DNA of 64,000 nucleotides. Origin: Denitratimonas tolerans. GTDB taxonomy: Bacteria > Pseudomonadota > Gammaproteobacteria > Xanthomonadales > Xanthomonadaceae. The stretch's first letter is position 1. Each line of letters begins with the position of its first letter. The notes under the pieces were generated by a model. The model searched no databases. It saw only the letters and a list, made by a program, of their open reading frames with translations, and had not been told where the DNA came from. The position numbers were made by a program, and so were the translations under genes. Location: positions 1-64,000 of the forward strand of contig NZ_JBBDHC010000017.1 in assembly GCF_037203605.1 (NCBI RefSeq), written 5' to 3'. This document shows positions 33,570 through 42,404 of this stretch, piece after piece.

Positions 33570-34613
33570 TCACAAATCCCGGCCGTGATGGCGGCCCACC
33601 AGGGCCGCCATCACGGCCTTCTGCACATGCAGCCGGTTCTCGGCTTCCTCGATGGCGATGCAGCGCGGGGAGTCCATCACCGCGTCGGTGGCTTTGACGT
33701 TGCGGCGCAGCGGCAGGCAGTGGCTGAAGACGGCGCTGTTGGTGAGGGCCATCTTGGCCTCGTCCACGATGAAGTGCCGGTACTGGTCGCGGATGGGTTT
33801 TTCCGGGCCCCAGTTGCCGAAGTAAGGCAGCGCGCCCCAGCTCTTGGCATAGACCACGTCGGCACCGGCATAGGCCGATTCGATATCGTGGCTGACGGTG
33901 AGCGAGCCGCCGGACTCGGCCACGTTGTCGCGCGCCCAGCCCATGTAGCGCTCGTCCAGCACGTACTCGGGCGTCGGGCACAGCAGGGTCACGTTCATCC
34001 CGAGGCGCGTGGCGATGGTGAGCGCGGAGTTCGCCACCGCAGTGTTGAGCGGTTTCGGATGGTAGGTCCAGGTCAGCACGTACTTTTTGCCGCGAAGATC
34101 CTCCGTGCCGAAGTGCTCGCGCAGCGCCAGCGCGTGCGCCAGCTCCTGGCAGGGGTGGGTGATGGTTTCCATGTTGATGACCGGCACCGTCGAATACTTC
34201 GCGAACGCCTTGAGCACGCGGTCCTGCCGATCGATCTGCCAGTCGACGAACTTCGGGAAGGCGCGCACGCCGATCAGGTCCACGTAGCGCGCCAGAACCC
34301 GCGCCACTTCCGCGATGTGCTCCTCGGTGTCGCCGTCCATCACCGTGCCGAGGTCGAACTCGATCGGCCAGGCGTCCTTGCCCGGCTGCAGCACGACGGC
34401 ATGGCCGCCGAGCTGGAAGGCACCGAGCTCGAAGCTGGTGCGGGTACGCATCGAAGGATTGAAGAACACCAGCGCGATGGATTTGCCCTTGAGCGCGTCG
34501 CCCGGCTTTTCGCGCTTGCAGCGCGCGGCCTCGGCCAGCAGCACGTCGAGGTCGGCGCGCGACCAGTCCTGGGTGTTGAGGAAGTGGCGGATCGGGGAGG
34601 CGGTCGGGCTCAT
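33570..34613 (-). CDS. argF: N-acetylornithine carbamoyltransferase
   Basis: Transfers carbamoyl from carbamoyl phosphate to N-acetylornithine, giving N-acetylcitrulline, in place of normal ornithine carbamoyltransferase. The 347-residue product has the carbamoyl-phosphate motif in the acetylornithine-enzyme form SMRTRTSFELGAF, the HPCQELAHALAL motif, and HCLPLRRNVKATDAVMD, which match Xanthomonas AOTCase (339 aa), whose loop lysine is carbamylated. The last 15 codons (VMAALVGRHHGRDL) overlie a 17-base-pair perfect inverted repeat. First gene of the cluster; a hairpin with a T-run lies 49 bases upstream of the ATG. Confidence 0.95.
   Translation of the reverse strand: MSPTASPIRHFLNTQDWSRADLDVLLAEAARCKREKPGDALKGKSIALVFFNPSMRTRTSFELGAFQLGGHAVVLQPGKDAWPIEFDLGTVMDGDTEEHIAEVARVLARYVDLIGVRAFPKFVDWQIDRQDRVLKAFAKYSTVPVINMETITHPCQELAHALALREHFGTEDLRGKKYVLTWTYHPKPLNTAVANSALTIATRLGMNVTLLCPTPEYVLDERYMGWARDNVAESGGSLTVSHDIESAYAGADVVYAKSWGALPYFGNWGPEKPIRDQYRHFIVDEAKMALTNSAVFSHCLPLRRNVKATDAVMDSPRCIAIEEAENRLHVQKAVMAALVGRHHGRDL
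33581..33618. other. 17-bp perfect inverted repeat at the 3' end of argF
   Basis: GGCCGTGATGGCGGCCC (33581-33597), loop ACCA, then its exact complement at 33602-33618. It covers the last sense codons of argF. There is no T-tract on either side. It would form a very stable mRNA hairpin at the argF-argG junction. Confidence 0.8.
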
Positions 34614-34661
34614 GCGGGGGAAATCCTGTGCGGGACGCGGTACGGACGGCGGCGGAAAACG

Positions 34662-34689
34662 AAAAAAGCCCGGCGGGAGGCCAGGCTTT
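34662..34689 (-). terminator. Intrinsic terminator or attenuator upstream of argF
   Basis: On the minus strand AAAGCCTGG and CCGGGCTTT pair (one G-T wobble) around a seven-base loop and run into TTTTTTCGTTTT. It lies 188 bases after the stop of the small exported-protein gene and 49 before the argF ATG. It could end the upstream transcript or act as an attenuator of the arginine cluster. A possible leader reading frame precedes it at 34732-34857 (minus). Confidence 0.75.
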
Positions 34690-34876
34690 CCTTTGCGAAT
34701 CGGAATGGCGGAACCCCGCCGCTGCCCAGCCCTACGGTGGCGGCAACGGTCGGCGCGCGCGCGAGGTCATGCCCGCCGCCATGCGGGCGGTGGTGACGAC
34801 GTCGGCGGAGGAAATCGCGCGGTTCATGGCGGCGGAGTGTCGCACGACGGCACTCATGCTGCAAGGCAGCAAAACA

Positions 34877-35350
34877 TCAGTCCGCCGGCGCGACGGTGAC
34901 GCGGATGCGCAGCTTGTTGCCCGGGTCCACGTCCATGCGCGACAGGTACAGCTCGCCCTTGTAGCGGTATTCCACGTCGTAGCCGCTGATGCGGCGCTCC
35001 TCGCGCTCGACCATCACGGTGCGGCAGGGCGGTGCCGCGGCCTCGGTGCCGGTGCCTTTGCCCGGGCCGGACGCATCGGCCGCGGCCTTCTGCGCGGGGC
35101 CGTTCGGTGCCAGGCCATCACCCGCATTGGTCCGGGCGGAGGCGTCCAGCGTTTCCTCGCCGCACTGCACTACCGGCTCGACGATCCGGTTGATCTCGTA
35201 GGTCGGGATGGCGCGCAGCACGTCGGCATAGGCATAGCTGACGTTTTCGCGCCCCTGCACCGGTACATCGACATAGGCCACGCCCTGCGCGCACGCGGCA
35301 CCTGCGGGGGCAAGCGCGGCCGCAAGTACGAGAGCAGGATTCCACTTCAT
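34877..35350 (-). CDS. Small exported protein of unknown function
   Basis: Predicted exported protein of 157 residues; MKWNPALVLAAALAPAGAAC is a signal peptide, with cleavage probably after ACAQG (or lipidation at Cys20 is conceivable). Start fixed by GGAGG five bases before the ATG at 35350; the frame is open to 35482. A middle linker rich in Ala, Gly and Pro separates an N-terminal part (VPVQGRENVSYAYADVLRAIPTYEINR) from a C-terminal beta-rich part (ISGYDVEYRYKGELYLSRM, NKLRIRVTVAPAD). The C-terminal part resembles Xanthomonadales exported proteins that often carry a glycine zipper; none is seen here. Function unknown. Confidence 0.7.
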   Translation of the reverse strand: MKWNPALVLAAALAPAGAACAQGVAYVDVPVQGRENVSYAYADVLRAIPTYEINRIVEPVVQCGEETLDASARTNAGDGLAPNGPAQKAAADASGPGKGTGTEAAAPPCRTVMVEREERRISGYDVEYRYKGELYLSRMDVDPGNKLRIRVTVAPAD

Positions 35351-35588
35351 CGCATCCTCCATGACCCGATACCGCCGCAGCGCGACGGCCTTCCTCCATT
35401 CCGCGCCACGCGCGCTCCGGCAGCAGGCTCGGAATGAATGGCATGATTCAAGCACCGGACGGCTGAATCCCGCCTTTAACAATTCCCTGACGGCGCGAAC
35501 CGCGCCTTGCCAGCCTGCGCGTGCCGCGTCGGCAGCATCGCGTCGTCGCGATTAGAATGGCGGACTTGCCTTCCGAACGACGCGACCC

Positions 35589-36965
35589 ATGAGCCTTCAC
35601 CTGCACAACAGCCTCAGCCGACGACTCGAGGCATTCACGCCGCTCGATCCCTCCCGCGTGACCATGTACCTGTGCGGGCCGACGGTCTACAACTTCGTGC
35701 ACATCGGCAACGCGCGCCCCGCGGTGGTGTTCGGCGTGCTGGCCGAGCTGCTGCGCCGACGCTACGGCCAGGTGGTCTACGCGCGCAATATCACCGACGT
35801 GGACGACAAGATCAATGCCGCCGCGCGCGAGGCCGGCGTTCCCATCGGCGACATCGCTTCCCGCTTCACCGAGGCCTACCGCGAGCACATGGGGATGCTG
35901 GGCGTGGCCGCGCCGGACGTGGAGCCGCACGCGACCGCGCACATCGCGCAGATGATCGCGATGATCCAGCGCCTGATCGACAGCGGCCACGCCTACGCGG
36001 CCGAAGGCCACGTCCTGTTCTCGGTGGCGAGCTTTCCGGCCTACGGCGCACTCTCGCGCCGCGACCGCGACGAGATGCTGGCCGGCGCGCGCATCGAAGT
36101 GGCCCCGTACAAGCGCGACGCCGGCGACTTCGTGCTGTGGAAGCCCTCCAGCGACGATCTCCCCGGCTGGGAATCGCCCTGGGGCCGCGGCCGTCCGGGC
36201 TGGCACATCGAATGCTCGGCGATGAGCGCGGCGCACCTGGGCGAGACCATCGACATCCACGCCGGCGGCATCGACCTGCAGTTTCCGCACCACGAGAACG
36301 AGATCGCGCAGAGCACCTGCGCGCACGGCGGCAAGGTGTTCGCGCGCTACTGGCTGCACAACGGCATGCTGATGTTCGACGGGGCCAAGATGTCGAAATC
36401 GGTCGGCAACGTCAGCCGCGTCAACGATCTGCTGGAGCGCCATCCCGCCGAAGCGCTGCGCTACGCCCTGCTTTCGGCCCATTACCGCCAGCCGCTGGAC
36501 TGGTCCGATGCGTTGATCGAGCAATCCGTGCGCACGCTGGATCGGCTCTACGGCACCCTGCGCGACCTGCACGACATCGAGGCGAGCGCCGGCGATGCCG
36601 ATATCCCTGCCGCGATCGAAGCGGCGCTGGACGATGACATCAACACCCCGGCGGCGCTGGCCGAACTGGCCAGCCTGGCCTCCGCCGCGCGCAAGGCCGA
36701 AGGCCGCGAGGCGCGCGCGGCCGCCAAGCGCGCCCTGCTGGGTGCCGGACGCGCGCTGGGGCTGCTGCAGCAATCACCCGCGGCCTGGTTTGCGCGCGGC
36801 GCGGACGATGCGGACGACGCCCGCATCCAGGCGCTGGTGGACGAGCGCAGCGCCGCCAAGAAGGCGCGCGACTTCGCCCGTGCCGATGCGATCCGCGACC
36901 AGCTCGCCGGCGAAGGCATCATCCTGGAAGACACCCCGCAGGGCGTGCGCTGGAAGCGCGCGTGA
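35589..36965 (+). CDS. cysS: Cysteinyl-tRNA synthetase
   Basis: Charges tRNA-Cys. Class I synthetase of 458 residues, the usual length. The HIGH element is in CGPTVYNFVHIGNARP, the KMSKS loop in DGAKMSKSVGNV, and the zinc site uses Cys in MYLCGPT, WHIECSAM and the HHENE region. The C-terminal DALR and anticodon-binding domains follow. The gene starts a plus-strand pair with sufE, 59 bases downstream. Confidence 0.97.
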   Translation: MSLHLHNSLSRRLEAFTPLDPSRVTMYLCGPTVYNFVHIGNARPAVVFGVLAELLRRRYGQVVYARNITDVDDKINAAAREAGVPIGDIASRFTEAYREHMGMLGVAAPDVEPHATAHIAQMIAMIQRLIDSGHAYAAEGHVLFSVASFPAYGALSRRDRDEMLAGARIEVAPYKRDAGDFVLWKPSSDDLPGWESPWGRGRPGWHIECSAMSAAHLGETIDIHAGGIDLQFPHHENEIAQSTCAHGGKVFARYWLHNGMLMFDGAKMSKSVGNVSRVNDLLERHPAEALRYALLSAHYRQPLDWSDALIEQSVRTLDRLYGTLRDLHDIEASAGDADIPAAIEAALDDDINTPAALAELASLASAARKAEGREARAAAKRALLGAGRALGLLQQSPAAWFARGADDADDARIQALVDERSAAKKARDFARADAIRDQLAGEGIILEDTPQGVRWKRA

Positions 36966-36980
36966 CGCATCCGAACTCCC

Positions 36981-37006
36981 GTCATTCCAGCGCAAGCCGG
37001 AATGAC
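36981..37006. repeat. GTCATTCC...GGAATGAC palindrome
   Basis: Inverted repeat GTCATTCC / GGAATGAC with a ten-base centre (AGCGCAAGCC) between cysS and sufE. It matches the widespread proteobacterial palindrome class of the form GTCATTCC...GGAATGAC. Single copy in this window. Confidence 0.6.
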
Positions 37007-37024
37007 GCCGCATCCGGCAACCCC

Positions 37025-37459
37025 ATGACCGACACCGTATTCCCACTCGAACCCAGCGCCGCCGAGGCGCAAGCCGCGATCATCGAGGAGTTCGGCTTCT
37101 TCTCCGACTGGACCGAACGCTACCAGTACCTGATCGACCTCGGTCGCAAGCTGCCGGAGTTCCCGGATGCCTGGAAAACCGAAGAGCACCGCCTGCACGG
37201 CTGCCAGTCGATGGTGTGGATCGTGCCGGAAGGCGACGCGCAGCGGCTGGTGTTCCATGCCGTCAGCGACTCGGCCATCGTCTCGGGCCTCATCTTCCTC
37301 GCGCTGCGGGTCTATTCGGGCCGCAGCGCCCGGGAAATCCTCGACACCACGCCCGACTACATCGCCGCCATCGGCCTCGCCAAGCACCTCTCGCCCACCC
37401 GCAGCAACGGCCTGGCGGCGCTGCTGGAAGTCATCAAGGCCCGCGCCGCGCAGGCGTGA
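37025..37459 (+). CDS. sufE: SufE-type sulfur acceptor protein
   Basis: Accepts persulfide sulfur from the SufS cysteine desulfurase and passes it to the scaffold for Fe-S cluster assembly. Product of 144 residues from the ATG at 37025 (the frame is open from 36962 through the palindrome). Active-site Cys60 in HRLHGCQSMVWI is present, as are LIDLGRKLPEFPD and LSPTRSNGL. No sufS or other suf gene adjoins it here. Confidence 0.93.
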   Translation: MTDTVFPLEPSAAEAQAAIIEEFGFFSDWTERYQYLIDLGRKLPEFPDAWKTEEHRLHGCQSMVWIVPEGDAQRLVFHAVSDSAIVSGLIFLALRVYSGRSAREILDTTPDYIAAIGLAKHLSPTRSNGLAALLEVIKARAAQA

Positions 37460-37512
37460 GGGCGGAAATCCTCGCCTGTCCGCAGGGCTCCCGTCGCACC
37501 CGAAGAATCTTC

Positions 37513-37692
37513 GTCGGGGACGTAGCCCGGACGGGTGTTCGATACCCCGCAACGTCGGCCACGCAGGGCCAACCTACGGATGGCGGTTCGTAGGTCGGGG
37601 CTACGTCCCCGACTGCTTCCTTTCCGCGCTGGCCACGTCGGCCACGCAGGGCCGACCTACGGAGGTGCGTAGGTCGGGGCTACGTCCCCGAC
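37513..37692. repeat. REP cluster between sufE and relA
   Basis: Decayed type A reverse at about 37513-37532 (the only clear exception to the local polarity), type B reverse at about 37554-37577 and 37637-37660, type A forward at 37590-37613 and 37669-37692. It lies between two convergent genes. Confidence 0.85.
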
Positions 37693-37705
37693 GGCTTTCT
37701 TTCGC

Positions 37706-39838
37706 TTACTGCGTGCGCCGCGCCTCCAGCACCGCCGGCACCGCCTCGATCTTCGCCAGCAGCTGGCCGAGCTGTTCGAAGTCCGCGACCTTGAGGGTCA
37801 GGCGAATCTCGGCCCGACCGCTGCCTTCGTCCACGCGCGTGGTCACGCCGAGGATATGGACGTTGCTCGAACCGATCACGGTGGTCAGATCCTTGAGCAG
37901 CCACTTGCGGTCCCAGGCGCGCACCAGCACATCGACGCTGTAGCTCTGTCCGGTTTCGCGTCCCCATTCCACCGGCAGGATGCGCTCGGGCGCGCGCGCG
38001 GCCAGCGACCGCAGCGAGGGGCAGTTCCTGCGGTGCACGGAAACGCCGCGCCCGCGCGTGAGGTAGCCGGCAATCGGATCGCCCGCCACCGGCTGGCAGC
38101 AGCGCGCCAGCTGCACCAGAAGATTGCCGACGCCTTCGATCAGGAAGCCCTTGGCCGGCTTCGGCGGTTTGGCCAGCGCGCCGCCCAGCCCCGTCAGCGA
38201 GGGATCGTGCGGCACCTCTGAGGCCGCTCGCGTCACCTCGTGCAGGGCGCGTGCGACCTGGCCGCTGCTGACGTCGCCCAGCGCGACCGCGACGTAGAGA
38301 TCATCGAGCTTGGCCAGCCGCAGCTTCGGCAGCACCTGGGCGAGGTCGAGCTGGTGCTGGCCGGTGCGCTTGAGGTCTTTTTCCAGCAGCTCGCGCCCGG
38401 CCTGCACGTTGCGCGCGAAGTCCATGCGGTTGAACCAGCCGCGCACCTTCTCGCGCGAGCGCGGGCTGGCGAGGAAGCCGGAGCCTGCCACCAGCCAGTC
38501 GCGCCGCGGCTCGGAGACCTTGCCGGTGAGGATTTCCACGCGGTCGCCGCTGGCGATACGGTGATTGAGCGGCACGATGCGTCCGTTGACCTTCGCGCCG
38601 CGGCAGCGGTGCCCCACTTCGGTGTGCACCTGGTAGGCGAAGTCGAGCACGGTCGCGCCCTGCGGCAGGTCGATCACCTTGCCCTGCGGGGTGAGCGCAT
38701 AAACGCGATCCTCCACCAGCTCGGTGGAAAGCCCGGCCAGCAGCGGCTCGTCGCCCTCGTCCTCGCGGCTGGTTTCCAGCAGCTGGCGCATCCAGGCGAT
38801 CTTGCGCTCGAATTCGCTGTCGCCCGCGCCACCCTCCTTGTAGCGCCAGTGCGCGGCCACGCCCAGTTCGGCCTGCCGGTGCATCTCGACGGTGCGGATC
38901 TGCACCTCGATCGCCTTGCCCTGCAGACCCAGCACCACGGTGTGCAGGGAGCGATAGCCGTTGGGCTTGGGGTTGGCGATGTAGTCGTCGAATTCGCTGG
39001 TGATCGGCGGCCACAGGTTGTGCACGATGCCCAGCGCGGTGTAACAGGCGCCCAGGTCATCCACCAGCACCCGCAGCGCGCGCAGGTCGTAAAGGTCGTC
39101 GAAGGCGAGCTTCTTCTTCTGCATCTTCTTCCAGATGCTGAAGATGTGCTTGGGCCGTCCCGATACCTCGGCGCGCACGCCGCTGCCGTCCAGCGCTTCG
39201 CGCAGCGCGGTCATCGTCTCCTCGATGTAGCGCTCGCGGTCGACCCTTTTCTCCGCTAGCTGCGCGGCCAGGCGGTGATAGGTTTCCGGCTGCAGGATGC
39301 GGAAGATCAGGTCCTCCAGCTCCCACTTGAGCTGCCAGATCCCGAGGCGGTTGGCCAGCGGCGCGTGGATGTCGGCGGTGAGCTCGGCGAGGCGGCGCTG
39401 ATCGTCCGGAGGCAGGGTCTTGAAGTCGCGCAGTCGCACCAGCTGGCGCGCCAGCAGGATCAGCACCACGCGCAGGTCGCGCACGATCGCCAGCAGCAGC
39501 CGGCGCAGGCCCTCGGAGCCGGTGCGCGCGCCGCGCTCGCCGTAGATCGACCACACCTTCTCCGCCTCGTGCAGGCCCTCGATGAGGGTGGCCGGCACCC
39601 CGGCGGGAATCACCTCGGCCGGAAGGGCCAGGTAGGCCGCCGCAGCCGATAGCGTGGCCGAATCGGCGCCGAGCGTTTCCAGCACCCGCAGCGTGTACAC
39701 CAGCGCCGCTTCCTGCGCAGCGGGCAGCGCCCGCGCCGCGATCAGCGCCGGCAGGGGCTCGACCAGCCCGGCCTGCGCCCGCGCCGGCAGGCGCAGCCAT
39801 TCGGCCAGCGTGTCCACGCGGTGGGCTTGAGGGTTCAT
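37706..39838 (-). CDS. relA: RelA-type (p)ppGpp synthetase
   Basis: Ribosome-associated GTP/ATP pyrophosphotransferase that makes (p)ppGpp in amino-acid starvation. Product of 710 residues with pseudo-hydrolase, synthetase (about 220-370: GRPKHIFSIWKKMQKK, DDLYDLRALRVLV, DYIANPKPNGYRSLHT), TGS (about 395-455: VYALTPQGKVIDLPQGATVLDFAY) and C-terminal zinc-finger/ACT regions (LARCCQPVAGDPI, SNVHILGVTTRV). The hydrolase domain lacks the His-Asp pair (LIEGLHEAEKVWSIYG), which marks RelA rather than SpoT. It is convergent with sufE across a REP cluster. Confidence 0.96.
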   Translation of the reverse strand: MNPQAHRVDTLAEWLRLPARAQAGLVEPLPALIAARALPAAQEAALVYTLRVLETLGADSATLSAAAAYLALPAEVIPAGVPATLIEGLHEAEKVWSIYGERGARTGSEGLRRLLLAIVRDLRVVLILLARQLVRLRDFKTLPPDDQRRLAELTADIHAPLANRLGIWQLKWELEDLIFRILQPETYHRLAAQLAEKRVDRERYIEETMTALREALDGSGVRAEVSGRPKHIFSIWKKMQKKKLAFDDLYDLRALRVLVDDLGACYTALGIVHNLWPPITSEFDDYIANPKPNGYRSLHTVVLGLQGKAIEVQIRTVEMHRQAELGVAAHWRYKEGGAGDSEFERKIAWMRQLLETSREDEGDEPLLAGLSTELVEDRVYALTPQGKVIDLPQGATVLDFAYQVHTEVGHRCRGAKVNGRIVPLNHRIASGDRVEILTGKVSEPRRDWLVAGSGFLASPRSREKVRGWFNRMDFARNVQAGRELLEKDLKRTGQHQLDLAQVLPKLRLAKLDDLYVAVALGDVSSGQVARALHEVTRAASEVPHDPSLTGLGGALAKPPKPAKGFLIEGVGNLLVQLARCCQPVAGDPIAGYLTRGRGVSVHRRNCPSLRSLAARAPERILPVEWGRETGQSYSVDVLVRAWDRKWLLKDLTTVIGSSNVHILGVTTRVDEGSGRAEIRLTLKVADFEQLGQLLAKIEAVPAVLEARRTQ

Positions 39839-39862
39839 GTCGATAGTGCACTACAAATGACA

Positions 39863-39884
39863 ACGCCGGGGAAGTCCCCGGCGT
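39863..39884 (-). terminator. Hairpin downstream of the secreted repeat protein gene
   Basis: Stem ACGCCGGGG / CCCCGGCGT with a four-base loop, followed on the minus strand by TTGTCATTTG, a weak T-rich tail. It lies about 90 bases beyond the stop of the gene at 39975 and 25 bases before the relA start, so it probably ends the upstream transcript. Confidence 0.6.
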
Positions 39885-39974
39885 CGGTGGAACGGTGATC
39901 AGGTCAATTCCTCAGAAGGCTTGCGGCGGCTGATCGCACCAATCCATGGCGTCCCCAATCGCTCCGACGCTCCT

Positions 39975-42404
39975 TCAATCCGGCAAGAATTGCACCGACA
40001 AATTGCAGTCAGCAGTAACAGAGGCTGCTTTGTACTTGATGATCCCACCCGGTGCGATGCCTGCATATGCGAACTGACAATTCTGGTTCACCGGGAAATC
40101 AGCGTGGTAGCCAGTCTCGGGGAATGTCCAGACTTCTGCACTGGTGCCATGCGGAACCGGAGTTACGATCACCGGATTCACGCCGCCATTGGTCGCACCT
40201 TGCGCGCCAATGGTGCCATGCGTGCCAGAGGGATCCGCAACGGACACCGTGACGGAGTACTGGTTGATCTCGAATTCCGCCGAAAGTATGCAGTCGCCGC
40301 TGGTGATCGGCCCTGCCGTGCCGGTGTTCCCGGTCATCGTAATGGTTCCGCACTCGGCAGAGCTCAACTGTTCCACGCTTCCCGGCACAAGGTGGTAGCC
40401 GGTCTGAGGCTCGAGGGTGAACGTTGCAAACTGTCCGTCCTCGACCATGCCGTCGTCATCCAGTGTGATGTATCCGTAATTGATTCCACTGGCGACGTGC
40501 ACCTGGTGCTGGACGAGATTGAAAGCAAGGTCGATCTGGCAATCATCCAGCACATTCTCGGCCTGTAACATAACCCCCGCGCCAAACGGGTTGGATACCG
40601 GCCCGCTGGTCTGGCAGGTGCTCGTTGGCAGGATCACGGCCTGGTGGCTCGTATTGGGCAATGCGGTGAATACCGCCTGCTGCATCGGATAGGTGACTTG
40701 CAGCGGATTCTGGGAGGTGACCGTGCCATTCGGGCCGGAGTTGACCGTCACGGTGGAGGTCTTTGCCTTGAACGTCACAGCTACCGCACAACTACCCGTC
40801 ACCGGCGCCGTCTTCCAGATCAATCCGCTGTCGTGCGTGACACCACCGCAGCCCGTGATCGTATCGACCGCGTAACCGGTGTTCGGGGCGACCGTCAGCT
40901 CCGCAGGCTGGTTGTAATGAATCACCTGGCTGGGCGGCGAGATCGTTCCGTTGCTGCCGACAACACTGGCCGTAACCGTCGGCATACCTTGGAAATTCGC
41001 CGTCAAGGTGCAAGAGCTCGTCGAGGTCGTCGAGAGCGTACCGCCGGTTTCGCTCACACCCGATGCGGTACCGGCGCAGCCGGTGAAACCGGTGAACGTA
41101 TAACCCGAATTGGCTGTGGCGCTGTACACCAGCCCGGACGTGCCCGGCGGACACGTGGTTACCGTCCCCGCCTCCGCAGAACAGCCGGCCGGGGCGGAAA
41201 CGCGCGTGATCGATCCGCCCGTTCCGTCACCGGGCGTGTTGTTGGTGGACACGGCACGCGCCACCTGCACCTGGTCCACCACCTCGATCCGCAGGCTGCG
41301 GCTGTTGTCGGCGTGGTTGCTGTCGGGCGAGCTGTCCGGGGCCGAGAAGGCCGCGACCTGGATCAGCGCCAGGGACTGGTTGATGCTGGTGTCGACGCTC
41401 GACGACTTGCGCGTCAGGGTGTACTCGCGCTGCGCGCCGGCGGCAAGCGTGCCGATGTTCTCGACGAGCTTCGAAGACCCGGACCCGCTGTTGCAGGCCG
41501 ATCCGGCACCGTGGTCAAAACACGAAATACGGCTGACCGTCGGCCCCATCAGCGTCGACGCCGTGGGCACGAACTCGCGGATGCGCACGTTGTTTGCCGC
41601 CGCCGTGCCCTTGTTGGACACGCGCAGCTTGAACGTGACGTTGCCGGTGGTCGATTGCTGCAGCACGTCGCCAACGATCGGGTTGCCCTGCGCATCGAGC
41701 AATTCGACCCGCAGATCCGCCATCGACGGCTCGAGACCGTCGGCAAAGAGATAGCCTGCCGTGCCGGGGCCGGTGGTGGGAGGAAAGGCATTGGGAGCCA
41801 GGCCGGCATGGCAGCGCAGCCACTGGACGCCGCCATCGACGCGCTGCGGCACCAGCGCGCCGCTGGTCAGCACGTAGTTCAGCGCCGTGACGCCGGGCAT
41901 GGCTTCAGAGCCAAGCCCGGTGTTGAAATGCATGATCTCGCCGTTGGCATCGCCAACGGAAAGCTTCCAGTTGCCCGAGCCTGCGGCCCCCGCGTAATAG
42001 TCCTCGCACAGGGCCGGTTCGAGCAGGGAAAGACTCAGCGTCGGCGGATTGACGCCCAAGGCATAGACGGCTTGCTCGGCCAAGGGCAGCGTCAAGCCAC
42101 CCATCTGCACCCCCAGCCCGGCCGGCGTGGCCTTGACGCAATTCCCCGGGCTCAGCGCGCCGGGGAACTCCAGCACGCCGAAACCGATGCTGGCGACGTC
42201 GAACCAGCCATAGTCGGGATTGAATCCGGCGGTGCACAGGCGATCGCCGGGAACTGCGGCGAGCGCTTGCGGCTCCATGGACGCGAACTCCAGCGCCTGG
42301 GCCAGGGTCGAGCCACTCATGCCAACCGCCGCGAGGGCGGCGAGCGCGAGCAGGCTTGTCTTGAAGCGCTTCCTGCTGCGCACGGGATTGCAGATCGCAT
42401 CCAT
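39975..42404 (-). CDS. Large secreted protein with DUF11-like and InlB-B-like repeat domains
   Basis: Predicted secreted protein of 809 residues. The signal peptide is MDAICNPVRSRKRFKTSLLA and onward, with cleavage near LAQALEF; AAGGAG lies ten bases before the ATG at 42404. Residues about 1-220 are unassigned. About 228-370 resemble a DUF11 conserved repeat (VTFKLRVSNKGTAAANNVRIREFVP). About 400-809 contain five or so beta-repeats of the divergent InlB B-repeat/Flg_new type, each with a GYTFTGFTGC-like or TGYAVDTITGC-like core, an ANF/VTF end and a Cys pair. No sortase or autotransporter signal is seen. A cell-surface or exported adhesive role is inferred from architecture only. Confidence 0.8.
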   Translation of the reverse strand: MDAICNPVRSRKRFKTSLLALAALAAVGMSGSTLAQALEFASMEPQALAAVPGDRLCTAGFNPDYGWFDVASIGFGVLEFPGALSPGNCVKATPAGLGVQMGGLTLPLAEQAVYALGVNPPTLSLSLLEPALCEDYYAGAAGSGNWKLSVGDANGEIMHFNTGLGSEAMPGVTALNYVLTSGALVPQRVDGGVQWLRCHAGLAPNAFPPTTGPGTAGYLFADGLEPSMADLRVELLDAQGNPIVGDVLQQSTTGNVTFKLRVSNKGTAAANNVRIREFVPTASTLMGPTVSRISCFDHGAGSACNSGSGSSKLVENIGTLAAGAQREYTLTRKSSSVDTSINQSLALIQVAAFSAPDSSPDSNHADNSRSLRIEVVDQVQVARAVSTNNTPGDGTGGSITRVSAPAGCSAEAGTVTTCPPGTSGLVYSATANSGYTFTGFTGCAGTASGVSETGGTLSTTSTSSCTLTANFQGMPTVTASVVGSNGTISPPSQVIHYNQPAELTVAPNTGYAVDTITGCGGVTHDSGLIWKTAPVTGSCAVAVTFKAKTSTVTVNSGPNGTVTSQNPLQVTYPMQQAVFTALPNTSHQAVILPTSTCQTSGPVSNPFGAGVMLQAENVLDDCQIDLAFNLVQHQVHVASGINYGYITLDDDGMVEDGQFATFTLEPQTGYHLVPGSVEQLSSAECGTITMTGNTGTAGPITSGDCILSAEFEINQYSVTVSVADPSGTHGTIGAQGATNGGVNPVIVTPVPHGTSAEVWTFPETGYHADFPVNQNCQFAYAGIAPGGIIKYKAASVTADCNLSVQFLPD

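Noticed and set aside
33142..33981. A 279-codon minus frame across the argF-argG junction
   Set aside because: It overlaps argF and argG in a different frame and matches neither product. It stays open only through base composition.
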